DNA of 64,000 nucleotides from Gaeumannomyces sp. JS-464 (taxonomy: Eukaryota; Ascomycota; Sordariomycetes; Magnaporthales; Magnaporthaceae), in assembly GCA_002197995.1 (NCBI GenBank), contig NGZR01000001.1, positions 8,866,001 to 8,930,000 of the forward strand. The letters are read 5' to 3'. The first letter of the stretch is position 1; each line of letters starts with the position of its first letter. Below the pieces are notes generated by a model, which worked only from the letters and a program-made list of their open reading frames with translations, searched no databases and had not been told where the DNA came from. Made by a program: the position numbers and the translations under genes. Positions 1 to 12,100 of the stretch are shown in pieces.

Positions 1-940
1 CAAGAATGCAAAGGCGCGACGCAATGCACCATCACCAGACGACGCGACACAGTCATCATCCGACAAACCCCCAAGGCCCGCCCTGTCTGCCTAAGCCGGC
101 ACCTTTTTGACGGCCGATAGTGTCAGCAGCAGCTCCCTCCCTCCCTGGAAAGTGCAGCGGACATCACAGGACGAAGCCGAGACCGAGATGATGCCCCGGG
201 TAGGCGAACCGGCTGCTGACGGGTGTTTCTCGTTTCTACAACAAACCTTTGCCCAATCACCACATCGCGCTCGCGAAACAAACGGGTTTCTTCATCATGA
301 CATCAAGGATCCAAGGTTCTACACTCCATCAACGGCGCCCTTGTTCTGTTCGCGCCGCCAAGCTCGAAGAATGAACAGAAGAACACTGCAAGTATGGCCT
401 GTTTCCCGCCCCGCCTGCTCACCCGACGTGGGAATAGATGAATGCGCAATGCAGGGGGGTGGGTGGCCAAGTCACCCACCCGCCGGACGCCCGCTCATTC
501 TGGGGGAGGACAGAAGAGGCTCAGGGAGGGGCGCTCCCGGCCCCGGGTGGATCGCTCCGAGACTCAGCCCTACGACCGATGCCACTGCGCGGCGCTGCCG
601 TGGCCCAGCGCGGGTGGCTTGGGGAGGGGGCCCCCTTGCCGCGATGCAACCACGGTCTGGATGTGATATGATGAGGGGCGGGGGAAAAAGGGGAGATTTG
701 GAGGTCTGCGTATCGCCGAGGGTTACCCATAAGCGGCCCCTGCTTTTTTCATGATATTGCTACATTGGGCTTGTGTAACAAGGCTCCGGGCCCGACCCGT
801 CGGGGCTCGGGGCTTGAAGGGTGTGGTGCCAAGCCTCTTCGGTCTTGGAAGTGAGACGACAGAGTCCGAGCGGCTCGCTCTTCTCGCCTTTCTTATCCTT
901 CTTCTCCGTTCCCTAGCGTGCTCCTGTTCCCTCCCAACCC
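1..940. other. Intergenic, left edge; no recognisable gene
   Basis: This stretch lies downstream of the folate gene, which ends at 941 on the minus strand. Several open frames of 70-215 codons overlap on both strands, but they are compositionally biased (Pro, Arg, Ser, Gly), show no domain or splice logic, and look like chance frames in GC-rich DNA. Nothing else stands out. Confidence 0.6.
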
Positions 941-2895
941 TTAGTGCCTCCAGATGGCATCCGACATGGCCACGACCTGCGCCATCTCGCGCACGTCGTG
1001 GACGCGCACGACGTCGGCCCCGCCCTGGACGGCGGCGGCCACGGCGGCGGCGGTGCCCCACGTGCGCGCGGCCGGCTCGCGCACGCCCGTGACGTGGCCC
1101 ACGAAGCGCTTGCGGCTGGGCCCGACGAGCCACGGGAGGCCCTCGAGCCCCGGCCAGCAGCGCAGGTCGGCAAGGCCCCGGAGTAGCTCGATGTTCTGCC
1201 CGGCCGTCTCCTTGGCGAACCCCAGGCCCGGGTCCAGCACGATGCGCCAGCGCCGCACACCCGCCGCCTCGGCCGCCGCGACGCGCTCGCGCAGCTCGGC
1301 GGCCACCCCGGGGACCACGCCGCCGGCGTCGCCGTAGTCGGACAGCGAGCTCATGGTGGCGGGCGTGCCGCGCATGTGGGACAGGCAGATGGTGACGCCC
1401 AGCCGGGCCGCTGTTGGCAGCATGTCCGGGTCGAGGGCGCCGGCCGAGACGTCGTTGATCATGTCGGCCCCGGCTGCGATGGCGGCCTCGGCGACGGCCG
1501 CGCGGTAGGTATCGACGCTGATCAGCACTCGCTGGCCGCCGGGCGCCGGTGGCGTGGCGCGGATGGCCTCGACGGCGGGGATGACGCGCCGGAGCTCCTC
1601 CTCGAGCGCCACCTCGGGGGGCCCGGGGCGGTGGACTGGCCGCCAACGTCAATGATTGTGGCGCCGGCGTCGATGTAGCTGCGGATCGTCCCGGCGAGGG
1701 CGGAAGAGTCCGTGGGGCTGTGTCGACCGCCGTCAGAGAATGAGTCGGGAGTAAGGTTTAGGATAGCCATGACATGAGTTCTGCGGGTCGGGCGCGACAC
1801 CAGCAAGGGGGCATGGTCGGGCGACAGGGGTGTTAAGGGGGTGAGCGGCGGCACAGAGGGCGGCAGCTCGTTGAGGTAGTCCTGGGCCAGCTTCCATGGA
1901 CGATCCGGGTTTATGGGCTGGTTAGGGATAAGCCTATGGTTCTGGGATGAGCAAAGGGAACACTTATCTGGACCTCATCCGCATCGTGTCCAGGAGTGAT
2001 ATGTCCAGGGAAGGATACGGCTTACTCGCTCAAGGGCCGCAGAACAAACTCGCGCTCGGCGATCCCTATGTGGGAACCTTGAGGCGCTCGTGGTCCACCT
2101 TCGCGCCCTCGAAAAGCAGTAGGTCCAAGTCGATATTGCGTGGGCCCTTGTCGATCACCTTCTGGCGACCCATCGAGTTCTCAATGTCTTGCAGTTGATC
2201 TAGCAGCGCCAGCGGCTCCAAGTCGGTCTCAACCTACGTAGCAAGTCAGACAGAGCGAAGCAGGGCACTCGCGGGAGGTGACTGAGCTCTTGGAGTCGAT
2301 ACAAATACGGATAGAAAAACACCAGGCAGCAGAACCATGTGAACTTGACCGGACAGCAAGAGCCTACCTCGCACACACCGTTGACGAACATGCCCTGGTC
2401 GAGGACGTACATGGGCTCCGTCTCCCAGAGGCTGCTGGTGCGCCGGACGCGAATACCACGCGTGTCCATCTCTCGACATGCCTGCTCGATCATGGCGACA
2501 CGATCACCCATGTTGCTCCCCAGCGCGACGTATGCCGTGCGCGGCCGTTTCCGACCAGCGCCGCCGCAGCAACCGCCACCTCTGCTGTCAGTGGGCTGCT
2601 CTCCCGTTGCCTTGTTGCCGCCATTAGTCCCAGTTGACGGTGACGGTGTGGAAGACGCAGGCAGGGTGTGCCTGCTGAAGGGACCGGCATCTCGGGCCCG
2701 CGCTAGCGCCGAGCACGTGAACAGCCGCTTGCTCAATGGAGATGCGGCGGCGGCAGCCTGCGCTCGGCTGAAAACCGACTGGCTGTGGCCTGCAGACCGC
2801 GCAGTTAAACGCGCTGTCTGGCAGGCTGAGCACGAAGCGTTTTCAAGGGACAGATGGCGTGCTGAGCGCGCCGCCGCGACCGAAAAGAGATTCAT
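941..2895 (-). CDS. fol1: Mitochondrial HPPK-dihydropteroate synthase (folate biosynthesis), two apparent frameshifts
   Basis: This is a bifunctional folate enzyme: 6-hydroxymethyl-7,8-dihydropterin pyrophosphokinase followed by dihydropteroate synthase, the sulfonamide target. Exons are 2895-2368, 2233-2026 and 1933-941, with introns of 134 and 92 bp and GT..AG ends. Exon 1 starts MNLFSVAAARSARH, an Arg/Ser/Ala-rich stretch with no acids that looks like a mitochondrial presequence. It then gives the HPPK motifs YVALGSNMGDR and WETEPMYVLDQGMFVNG. Exon 2 gives GPRNIDLDLLLFEG. Exon 3 gives the DHPS motifs AILNLTPDSFSDGG, IDVGGQST, SVDTYRA, DPGLGFAK and VGPSRKRF. No dihydroneopterin aldolase domain is visible, unlike yeast Fol1. 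Two reading-frame breaks occur, near 2072-2074 (CCC before ACATAG) and near 1616-1621 (C6 run on the coding strand). Adding one C at each gives 1731 nt, exactly 577 codons. I regard both as sequence errors, though real lesions cannot be excluded. The gene is divergent from the nitronate monooxygenase gene. Confidence 0.85.
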
Positions 2896-3837
2896 CGTGA
2901 CAAGGACGCATAGGGAGTTGATAACAGGTATATAGAAACAAAGCAAAATGGGGAAGATAGAAAATAACGCCCGCGGGCGTGTCGGAAAAGCGCTGGCTGT
3001 CCCGGATTCGAGGCTCCATCGAGGGCTGAGAGAATAATGGCTGCTCTGCGCCAGCGCATGACTGAATTTGATAGCACGTGCTTGGTTGGACCCTTGTCGC
3101 GGGGACTCGCGAACTTTGGCAACGCAGCCCCGCGTGCACCCAACAGCTGAACGTTGAAACTTGACGCCGACGACGTCCCGAGCCGACCGAGCGACAAAAA
3201 TAACAAGCCTTTTGGTTTTGATGTTAGGCAAAGTTATCCGAGGCACGTCGCACGAGTCCGGTGACGCGCAGAGCCAAAAACCCGTCAACTGCCATGGGCA
3301 AGCAGGCAGTTTTGACACTCGTCTCAACGCTGCGCCGTGTCGCCACCAACCTTCCATGTCTCGTTCGGGGCGGTAGGCGGTTGATCGGGAAAGACTAGGT
3401 GCCCCCTCTTTTGTAGATTCAACAACAAGCTCCTTCCCCAGGCCTGGTCTTGACGCGTACCCAGCGTATGGACGTATCCAGAGGCCGTTCCTGAGCCTGA
3501 ACCTCGGCACCTCCGTCGGCGACCCACCAAACTCCCGCCAAGTCACCCCCAATCAGGCCTAGCGCCAGGATACCCCAGAAACGCCCGGACATGCCCCGGT
3601 AAGTCAGCCATCTTGCCAGCACCTCGGCTCCCAGCGGCATGTGCGACCCAGCGAGACAAAGCCAGCGCAACTTCCTCTTTCCTCCAGACATTCCATCCCT
3701 CGTCTTCATCTGCCTCCAGCTCCTTTTTTGAGATTGATTCTCTCGTTCGCATAGCAGCAGCGCCTGTTCCTGTAATTCCCAGCTTGTTTCCTTGCAGCCC
3801 CCTAGATATCCATATTTCGCGCTTTCCAGTCGTCACA
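2896..3837. promoter_or_regulatory. Divergent promoter region between fol1 and the nitronate monooxygenase gene
   Basis: The two flanking start codons are 942 bp apart and point away from each other. The stretch 3660-3800 is strongly pyrimidine-rich on the plus strand, as is common for core promoters and leaders of filamentous ascomycetes, and it leads directly into the ATG at 3838. No clear TATA box was seen. A long minus-strand open frame (to 3552) runs through the region upstream of the fol1 ATG, but it lacks the features of a real amino-terminal extension. Confidence 0.5.
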
Positions 3838-5183
3838 ATGGCCTCACCTCGTAAGTCGTCGCAAGCCGCGCCTCTCCTCCTCTGCCTCGTCGACTTGCGC
3901 CCGTGTGTGCGCGCCAGTCCTGCAGCCACCGTGCTAAACAACCAACCCTCCTCCGACAGAGAAGATCCGCACCCCCCTCACTGATCTGTTCAAGATCCAG
4001 CACCCGGTCCTGCTGGCCGGCATGAACGTCGCCGCCGGCCCCAAGCTGGCCGCCGCCGTCACCAATGCCGGCGGTCTTGGAGTCATCGGCGGCGTCGGCT
4101 ACACCCCGGACATGCTGCGCGACCAGATCGCTGAGCTCAAGTCCTTCCTGGTTGACAAGAACGCCCCATTCGGCGTCGACCTGCTCCTGCCCCAGGTCGG
4201 CGGCAGTGCGCGCAAGACCAAGTATGCAGACATTTTGCTCGCCCCCTTGTACACGTGCGCACCGAGGACAAGGGATAAAGGCTGACAGATAGCAACCCGC
4301 CAGCTACGACTACACCAAGGGCAAGCTCGGCGAGCTGATCGACATCGTCATCGAGTCGGGCGCCCGCGTCTTCGTCTCGGCCGTCGGCGTGCCGCCAAAG
4401 GAGGTGGTCGAGCGCCTGCACAAGGCCGGCATCCTGTACATGAACATGATCGGCCACCCCAAGCACGTCGCAAAGTGCCTGGCCCTCGGCGTCGACATCA
4501 TCTGCGCCCAGGGCAGCGAGGGCGGCGGCCACACGGGCAACGTCCCCACCACGGTCCTGATCCCCGCCGTCGTGGCCGCCTGCAAGGGCCACAAGTCGCC
4601 CATGACGGGCGCTCCCGTCCAGGTCGTGGCCGCCGGCGGCATCCACAACGGCCAGCTGCTGGCCGCCGCCCTCATGATGGGCGCCTCGGCCGTCTGGGTC
4701 GGCACCCGCTTCATCCTGACCCACGAGGCCGGCGCGCCCGACTCGCACAAGGAGGCCGTCCGCACCGCCTCGTTCGACGACACCATCAAGACGCTCATCT
4801 TCACGGGCAGGCCGCTCCGCGTCCGCAAGAACCCCTACATTCTCAACTGGAAGAACGAGCGCGCCGCCGAGCTCAAGGAGCTGACGGCCAAGGGCGTCCT
4901 GCCCTACGAGGCCGACCTCGACAAGGTCATGAGCGGCGAGGGCTCCATCCCTGGTGTCGAGTCCACCACCCAGGCCGCCGCCACCGGCAAGCCAAAGGTC
5001 GAGTCCGAGGAGGAGGTCGACATTGACGAGCTCATGGACCAGTTCAGGCCCTTCCTGATGGGCAAGTGCGCCGCCGTCGTCAACGAGGACAAGTCGGCAA
5101 AGGAGGTTGTCGACGAGTTTGTCAACGACGCCGCCGAGGTCCTGGCACAGGGTGCCAAGTACGTTAAGGGTGCCAAGCTGTAG
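3838..5183 (+). CDS. Nitronate monooxygenase (2-nitropropane dioxygenase family)
   Basis: This is an FMN-dependent TIM-barrel enzyme that oxidises alkyl nitronates. Exons are 3838-3850, 3960-4221 and 4304-5183, giving 1155 nt and 384 residues. The first exon is only 13 nt (MASP plus one base), and the second completes a Gln codon. Visible motifs are QHPVLLAGMN near the start, GGLGVIGG, the exon 2/3 junction reading KTNYDYTKGK, and the FMN-phosphate/active-site loop AQGSEGGGHTG followed by VPTTVLIP. Further on are VVAAGGIHNG and GASAVWVGTRF, typical of the family. Length and motif order match fungal NMOs of the 2-NPD type. The C-terminal 90 residues, acidic around VESEEEVDIDEL, are also usual in fungal members. 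The coding frame is intact. The physiological substrate is unknown; propionate-3-nitronate detoxification is the usual proposal for the family. Confidence 0.93.
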
Positions 5184-5887
5184 AATAGACCAGGATCCTC
5201 TTTTTTCTTCCTATATCCTGATGATCAATCTCATTTTTTTTTATAGCTCTTCCCTTTCCTCAAGCTTTTATTGTCTCACACCTGTCTGCCCATGTCTGCC
5301 ATTTGGCGTTTGGATGATTGGGGGCCTGCCCCGTGACTTTTCCGCATCTCTGAATATCTGTTCACCCAACACTAAACTTGACTCGGGTCCAGGAGAATCG
5401 CAAGTGACATTTTCAACTATCAAGCCGCGCAATCGTGTTCTATGTCTTCTTCCTAGCTGAGCCGATATGATACCCAACCTTTTGCAATCATCTCAAGCGC
5501 CTCTTCATGCCCCCTCATGTATATGCGCCCCATGTTTTTCCGCCCCCACACATTGGATAACGTGACGAGAAAAAAGAACCCCCGAGGCGAGGAGACGACA
5601 GACCAAGGCGGACAGCAGGAAATAAGCGTCAAATGGATGCCAACCATCCAAGTCAACCGGCCAGTGTTGTCATCTTGAAGAACCTAGTCCGACTCGCCCT
5701 GTACTTCGTCCTTGATTAAAAACAGAGCCAAACAAAAAAAACACATATTTGATTTCGCCCCCGGACCCCATGAGAGAGTATAAAGCCTGAGCAAACATGG
5801 GCATTTACCATCTCACAAATACAGAACCCTGCCTCTGCCGTCTGTTCATTTCATCTCTTCTCGTCTAACCTCATCCTATAAGCCCCA
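5184..5887. other. Convergent 3' intergenic region
   Basis: This stretch separates the 3' ends of the nitronate monooxygenase gene (+) and the ArfGAP gene (-). It is more AT-rich than the surrounding coding DNA and has T-rich and A-rich stretches (around 5225-5245 and 5720-5745) fitting two opposing 3' UTRs and poly(A) regions. No gene is supported here. Confidence 0.6.
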
Positions 5888-7753
5888 CTAGCTTCCCAGA
5901 TAGCTGCGGATGGCACCCTGCAGCTTCGACGCGCCCTCGCCGAGGCTGGACGTGAGGGCCTCGAGGTCGTCGCCGGCCGTGATGCCGAACTTGCGGATGA
6001 AGTCCTTGGCCGCCGTCTCGAGGTCCCCGTACTCCTCGCCCGTCTCCTCCTCCTCGGGTCGGCCAAAATAGGCGTTGGAAGAGATGGCCGAGGCCCCCTC
6101 GAACCCTTGCAGTCGCGTCTTGGCCTCGGCCTGCGCGTTCGGGTCGAAGGATCCTTTGCCGAAGAACTCGTCCGAAGAAATGGCCTTTTGCGAGCCGAAC
6201 TTGCTGCGCGCATACTTCTCCTCGTCGGCTGTAGTTGAGATCGAGTCAGTAAATGCGCCTCTGCTGGAGGATACTATCCATAGCCGTATGCAAAGAACCG
6301 GACAGTAAAGGGGCAGACAGCAAACTCACCCTCCGGAGCTGCCTTGATGGGTCCGACTGAGCCAAAGCCACCAGTGCCGACCTTCTTTGCCTGGGCCGCG
6401 GGCTTGTTGCCGCCAATCTGGCCGAAGCCAAGCCTTCCAATACCCATTCCCAACCTCTCCATCTCCGACGCCGACTTCTCACGGCTGTGTGAGGCCGACG
6501 AGCCGTAGCCGCCGCGCGAAGGGGCCACGGGCGTCGGCTGCAGGATGCTCCCGGCCCCCGAGTCGGCCTTGGCACCCTTCTTGGCCGCGGCCGAAGAGTC
6601 GTCGTCCTCGTTGGGGTCGTAGCCCAGCTTCGCGATGCGCTCCGCCTCCTCCTTGGCCTTCTTCTCGGCCTCGTCGAAGTCGATGACGTCGCCCGTGACC
6701 TTCTTGGCGCCGAGCTTGCTCGTCACCTTCTTTGCGCCCAGCACGTTGGCCTTCTTGGCGCCACCCGCGCCCGTCTTCTTGAGCGCCGACGAGTGCGTGA
6801 TGCGGCTGGCAGGGGCCGGCTTCGCGGCACCGTCAGCCGACTCTGACTTGGCCAGCGGCGACGTGGAACGCGCGATGTCCTTGCCAGCGCCGCCGGCGCT
6901 GAGGAACGGGGACGGCGTGCGGCCGACGACCGGGGGCGTCCCGGTCCGTGACACAGGCGGCGTCGGCTTCTTGATGGCGGGCTTGTCCCACGAGGAGAAG
7001 AAGTCGTCTTCGGGTTCGCCGGCGGGGGTGCTGGAGTCGCCGGCGTCGACGCCGTCGGTGATGACCACCTCGTTCGGGTATCTAGGGTGCCGCCTAGGTT
7101 AGCGACCTGTAGCGAGAAAAGGACTTGGCGGCGGCCGTTTCACGGCAGCGTAGGGGTTGGTGCACTAACTCTTTGGCGTCCCTTGCTGCCCGCTTCTTAA
7201 GCTCCTCCTTGTACTTTGAGGCAACAGGCGAGTGGTATTTGGTCTTGGGGTCCTTGCTGTTCAGCGCTGCGGAGCCGCCGTTTTGCTGGAAGAACTTGGT
7301 AGCCGACTCGTTGCCGCCGACCTTCATGACGCGGAGCTGGTCCCATTGCCATTCTGTCACACGCGGGAAAACTCAGGTCAGCAAGGCCAACCCATTGGCG
7401 CGCGTTGGGCGTCAAAAAAAAACGCGGCGACGCCCGTTCCCCAAAGACGGACTCACGGTCAAGGTTCGTGGAGCGCACAAAGGAGATGTGCACGCCCAGG
7501 TTGCGGTGGTTCGAGGAGCAGTCGAGGCAGAGGTAGATGCCGAACGGGACCGAGGTCCACGTCGGGTTGTTCTGGCCGCAGTCAAAGCATGTCTGCACCG
7601 GAGGAGGGGACTGTGGTGAGCGATCGAGGCCCCAGGGGACGCATGTGGACGGTGAAGACGCTAGGCGGGGCGGCTCACCTTGTTCGGCTTCTTCTTCTTC
7701 AGCTGCTCGAAGATCTTGAGCGACTCCTGCTTGGTCGCGAGCGGCGCGCTCAT
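5888..7753 (-). CDS. glo3: ADP-ribosylation factor GTPase-activating protein, Glo3/ArfGAP2-3 type
   Basis: This protein stimulates GTP hydrolysis by Arf1 during COPI vesicle traffic between Golgi and ER. Exons are 7753-7679, 7592-7457, 7353-7170, 7081-6330 and 6228-5888, giving 1488 nt and 495 residues; all four introns obey GT..AG. The ArfGAP zinc finger reads [11 protein letters not shown] ... [12 protein letters not shown], a C-x2-C-x16-C-x2-C pattern with the arginine finger in NHRNLG. It continues [15 protein letters not shown] across the exon 2/3 junction. The last exon has [16 protein letters not shown], the Glo3 regulatory motif that separates Glo3/ArfGAP2-3 from Gcs1/ArfGAP1, and an amphipathic C terminus. 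The middle is Ala/Lys/Ser-rich with repeated GAKKV units near residues 240-260. The reading frame is intact. It shares a short divergent promoter with TIM21. Confidence 0.94.
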
Positions 7754-8273
7754 GGTGGCCGTGGCTGGGCCGCAAACCTAGGCGCTTGATGTGTAGCGGA
7801 CGGTGGGTATCTTGGTGTTCTGCGTCGTGCGGAAGGGCGAACGGGCCAGTGCTTGGTGTCAACTTGCGGTTGGGATTATTCAGGAGGTTGCTTCGTTCGG
7901 CCACATTTTCATTTCTTTAGGTAAGCCAGCCAGGGAGCGTGCCGTTCGCCTCAACGCAACGCCAGGGGGGCCACGGTTGGCCTGAGTTCAGGGATCCAGC
8001 GGGCTAAGCCAATTGCGTCCTAGCGTCGGACGGCTCGAACCCCACCTTCGGCTCGAGCTTGCGCAAATGCCTGTTGCTGCCATGGAGAGCTTGAACTGCC
8101 CGACGACATTTGCGATCAGCTTCTTTTTTTCCAATGACTTGCGCAGCCGGCCTGACATGTCCAACGCAGCCGCGCCAAGCTAAACGAGGTTGCCCAAGTG
8201 TCCAAAGCGCCTGAGAAGCGACCAGCTCCCTCCGTCCCGCGAAGGACGCTCCCCTGTCGACCCCGCCGCCACC
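7754..8273. promoter_or_regulatory. Compact bidirectional promoter between glo3 and tim21
   Basis: The two start codons are 520 bp apart on opposite strands, so both genes must draw core promoter elements from this stretch. The tim21 start has a strong fungal/Kozak context (CCGCCACCATGA). No TATA box is obvious, as expected for constitutive housekeeping genes. Confidence 0.55.
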
Positions 8274-9196
8274 ATGAAGCTTCACAGCGCCGCCGCCGCC
8301 GGCCTCATCCCGCGCCGCGCCGTCCTGAGTCCGCAACCTTGCCAATTCGCCTCGCTGGCTGCCCCGCGCGCATTCGCTACCCAGCCGGCCCTTGGTAGTA
8401 GCTCCGCTTCCTCCTCCGGGCCCAAGAGGAGGGCTGTCACGCCATTCAATGACGATGGCCACATCCCCTGGACCCAGCTCTCGGGCGCCGAGAAGACGGC
8501 GCGGGCAGCCCAGCAGACAGTCAATTTTGGTCTCATGGCTGTGGGACTTGCCCTGACTGTATGCTGTCTGCCCATGGGATATGGCATTGCTGAGCATAAG
8601 GCTCTTTCTGTCAGCACCATCACAGCTGACGTCCGTTTCTTTGCTAGGGTGGCGTCGCCTACTTCCTTTACACTGAAGTGTTCTCACCCGACAGCAAGGT
8701 CGCCTTCTATAATCGGGCCGTAGACAGAATTCGAAAAGACCCCCGCTGCGTCGAGCTGCTAGGCGAGGGCCGAAGTATTTCAGCTCATGGCGAGCAAACG
8801 ACCAACAAGTGGAGGAGAGCGAGGCCCATTGCGTACGTTCCCTGGCGTGCCTCTCACCGCATACGCTCCCTTGGCGGACCAAGGCGCCAACGCCTTTCCT
8901 AGCTTCATCTTGATGACCCACGCTGACTCTTCTATGTCTCTCCATTCAGTTCCCAGACACGCATAGATCCCCAGGGCAACGAGCACCTGCTTGTCCATTT
9001 CTTCGTTGAAGGGCCCAAGGGACAGGGCACAGCCAACATGCACATGGTGAAGCACCGCGGCCAAGAAGACTTTGAGTACAAGTACTTCTTCGTGGATGTG
9101 GTCGGCCACGAAAGGATCTATCTCGAGGGTGGCAATTCGTGGGGCTCGAGCGGGCCAAGCAAGCGAGGCAGGCTCTTCGGAATCAACTGGTCATGA
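8274..9196 (+). CDS. tim21: Mitochondrial import inner membrane translocase subunit Tim21
   Basis: Tim21 is part of the presequence translocase TIM23. It binds the intermembrane-space side of the TOM complex and links TIM23 with the respiratory chain. Exons are 8274-8558, 8648-8832 and 8950-9196, giving 717 nt and 238 residues. The amino terminus (RRAVLSPQ, AAPRAFATQPALG) is basic and acid-free, as a matrix-targeting presequence should be. One transmembrane segment spans the exon 1/2 junction (VNFGLMAVGLALT joined to GGVAYFLYTEVF). It is followed by the Tim21 intermembrane-space fold with SPDSKVAFYNRAVDRIRKDP, VHFFVEGP and YKYFFVDVVGHERIYLE. Length and domain order are normal for fungal Tim21, and the frame is intact. 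Confidence 0.93.
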
Positions 9197-12100
9197 GAGC
9201 AGAGGCCAACGAGTGCCGCGGTGGCCGCTTTCCGGGGTGCCACACGAGGCCATACAGCAATCGCGCGCTCCCAGGCTATGTTAGGAGACGACCGGGCACT
9301 CAGTCGCGAAGCTACAGGCTTCACGAGACATGCGCCGGCAGCAGACACTAGGGGGCTCCGTGGCGGTTCTTGGGCCTGGATGCCGGCTCTCCTAGAGCCG
9401 TTGGACCAAGACCGCGAGCACCCGTCACCATTGTTCGGCTCCTGTGAGGAGCTGTCCCATCTGGTGAAAAGGATGTATGTTTCAGGATTGTCATGAAAGG
9501 GCTAACGTAATGTCTGTATGAATAAGGGTTTGAGGCCTGGCATGGCTTCGGGATTGTAAAATATCACATGCGGTTTGGCAGGCACCTCCTGGTTGGCTAA
9601 AACGCGTTGCATCTCAGCAAGATGAGCTTTCGGCGCGAACCCCCGAAGACACCGCTTTAGCAACGCATACTGTCGAGGAGGAACGTTGCAGTTTTTGCAA
9701 GACCAAGCGTGCACCCGGGACACCCTCGGAGCTGCAGTCTGCAACTACACACTGCTCGGTCACTCCCAGTGCTAATATGACCACGATGTTCTTCATAGGC
9801 ACGTCGCTTGGCAAAGTGATAAGTACCCGTCGGGTCCTTGAAGATCGTCCCAAGGCTAATATGACGAGCGGTGGTGAATTCAATGCTCGCTCGTCATCCA
9901 GCCGGACTCTCCCGCAAGGAGCCTATGCGGTGGAGGCTCGCGCGCGGCGTCAGTGTCCTCTCTGCTTTGTCCGTCTCCGTTTCAGCTGGAAGAACCCGTT
10001 CTGGCGTCTCGGATCTCGGATATCATGTTCGCAAATCCGGAATCCAGTCGGGCTGTACTCAGAAGTACGGCAGGGACGCAGCAGTACAACGCCATCAAAC
10101 CTGAAGGCATCAGACAGGCACAGAAGCTCTGCTATCAGAACTAAGAATATCCACGGCAGGGCTGAAAGGTGTCCTTGTCAGACTTGCATCCAGCCTCATT
10201 AGGTATCAGCCATTGACGTCACGTTGGCAAACAGCAAAGAAGACAGCCTTAAAAGGGTGGTGCTGCATATCTCTTCCCGGCCTCCTTTGCCAGATGGGAG
10301 GCAGTTTCGAGCGGCATCCGGCGGATTCCTTGAGACGCACCGTAGGCGTCATCGCGCCGATCCATCCCGCTCCATATTCTGCTGTCGCGTGCCTTGTCAT
10401 CAGGAACGATACTTGGCCCTCCCCAAAAGGGGCCCGGCCGCGAGCGGGCGACGAGCTCGTCCCTGTGGTGCCATTCCGCCCCGACATCGACCCATTTATG
10501 CTCAGACCCGCGGGTCCGGGCCCCCACACTTTCGGCTCGGCAGCATTGGTCGCCCTGCCATCCGCTGCGGAGAAAGCTGCACGCCGCCCCGGGGTGATCC
10601 CCTCCCCGGGGGACTCCCGTGGGGTCAGCTTGACAGTCTGTCGGTCGAGAGAGATGGAGAGGGGTCCGTGGTGTTGTCGACTTGGAAGAAACAGGCACCG
10701 ACCTGGGCCGACCGTCGGGCCAACAACCTGCCTACTGCCTTCCTATATGCGACGTGCTGGATACCTACCGTGCTAGCCAGGTTGGCCATGCACATGTACT
10801 GGGGTGGTGCTCACCTATGCCGGCTTTGCAGCGGGAGTTGAGCCAGGTGCAACGCTGTCCTGCGTGAGCTGGCCATTCTTACCTATAGTTTTACATCAAG
10901 CATCTCGATCACGATGCACTGGATATCGACCGACCCTGACCGGGCCTGAGCCCATATGCACCCTCATTCCGCCCCATCCAAGTTGATGGTCTTTGTCATT
11001 TCTCAATTTGCCATCAACAACAGACACCACGTCTTTTCATGGCAGAGTAGGTAGGTAGGCTCTACGGCCCACACCCCCTCCATAGCCTACGAGCCGAGGG
11101 TCGATAATACCGGCCGGTCGCCGAGAGACACCCTCCAGAGGAACCCCTGCTGTTATAGCACGCCTCTTGTATGCCGAGCGGTTCCGGCTCATCGTGCGAT
11201 CTGAACGCTGTCAATCGTTGTTTGTCGTTCGACATCTCGCTCTGCGGGAGACCGCACCTCCATTGGCAGCACAATCCCAGCCAATGAAATCGCTAGACAT
11301 ACCATGGACCATGTCTACCGGTACCTAGTAGCTTACAACCCGATCGCTTACCTGGTAGGTATATGTAATACGGCCTCAGAAGCCCAGAGTACAAGGGGAT
11401 AGGTAGGTAGGTAATAGCTGTGATCTACTACTGACCAAAACAATGATTGTCAATGTGACTGGGTTATAACCCGCCCGGCTATGCAGACGATGTACCTCGC
11501 GACGAGCACCGCGAAATGAAAGGTGGGCTACCTGAGGCCGGAGCACGCACGATACCCTCCTGATGGGCCATGCTGCCCGGTCCCCTCCCTCGCCCCCTCG
11601 CGGTTCGGCCTACGCGCCCCCACGCCCGACGTTCCAATGCTATGCACCCATCGGGGGCACGTTTCTAAAAGCATCTCCGGCCTCTCTGCCTGTCCCCTAT
11701 CCCCTGACGGCCGGGTGGGGACCTGCGTGGGATTCCAGGGGACCCATCAGGGCGCGAAGCAGGGGGTGCGGCTAAATAGCAACAACAGAAGAAAAAAGAA
11801 GAAAAAGTCGCGCCGGCTAAAGTTGAGAAAGAGATGCACATTGACCAGATTTGGGGTTAGCCCAGATGCCTTTGTATGTGGACTTGGAGGTTGTCAGCCG
11901 TCAGAGAGGACCGCAAGTCTAGGCATGCACGCCACACCGAGTACATTGGACATGTAGGTAGGCAGATAGCCGCCTCCGGTGCAACGCTTCAAAAGGTCGC
12001 GATTGGACCGCGTGCACTCGTTTTGCTCCCCTCGGGCGGATGATACTCGCCGGGAGTGCCGGGCGGTGGCATCGAGCAAAAGTCCCCGCCGCGCCACCAC

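Noticed and set aside
2200..3552. 450-codon minus-strand frame read as one long protein
   Set aside because: Only its last third is HPPK. The part upstream of ATG 2895 has no conserved content, and the part after 2368 is intron sequence beginning with a GTAGGC donor.
9500..10160. Transposon relic downstream of tim21
   Set aside because: A short direct repeat (GCTAATATGAC at about 9772 and 9855) was noticed, but there are no terminal repeats, target duplications or transposase-like frames.
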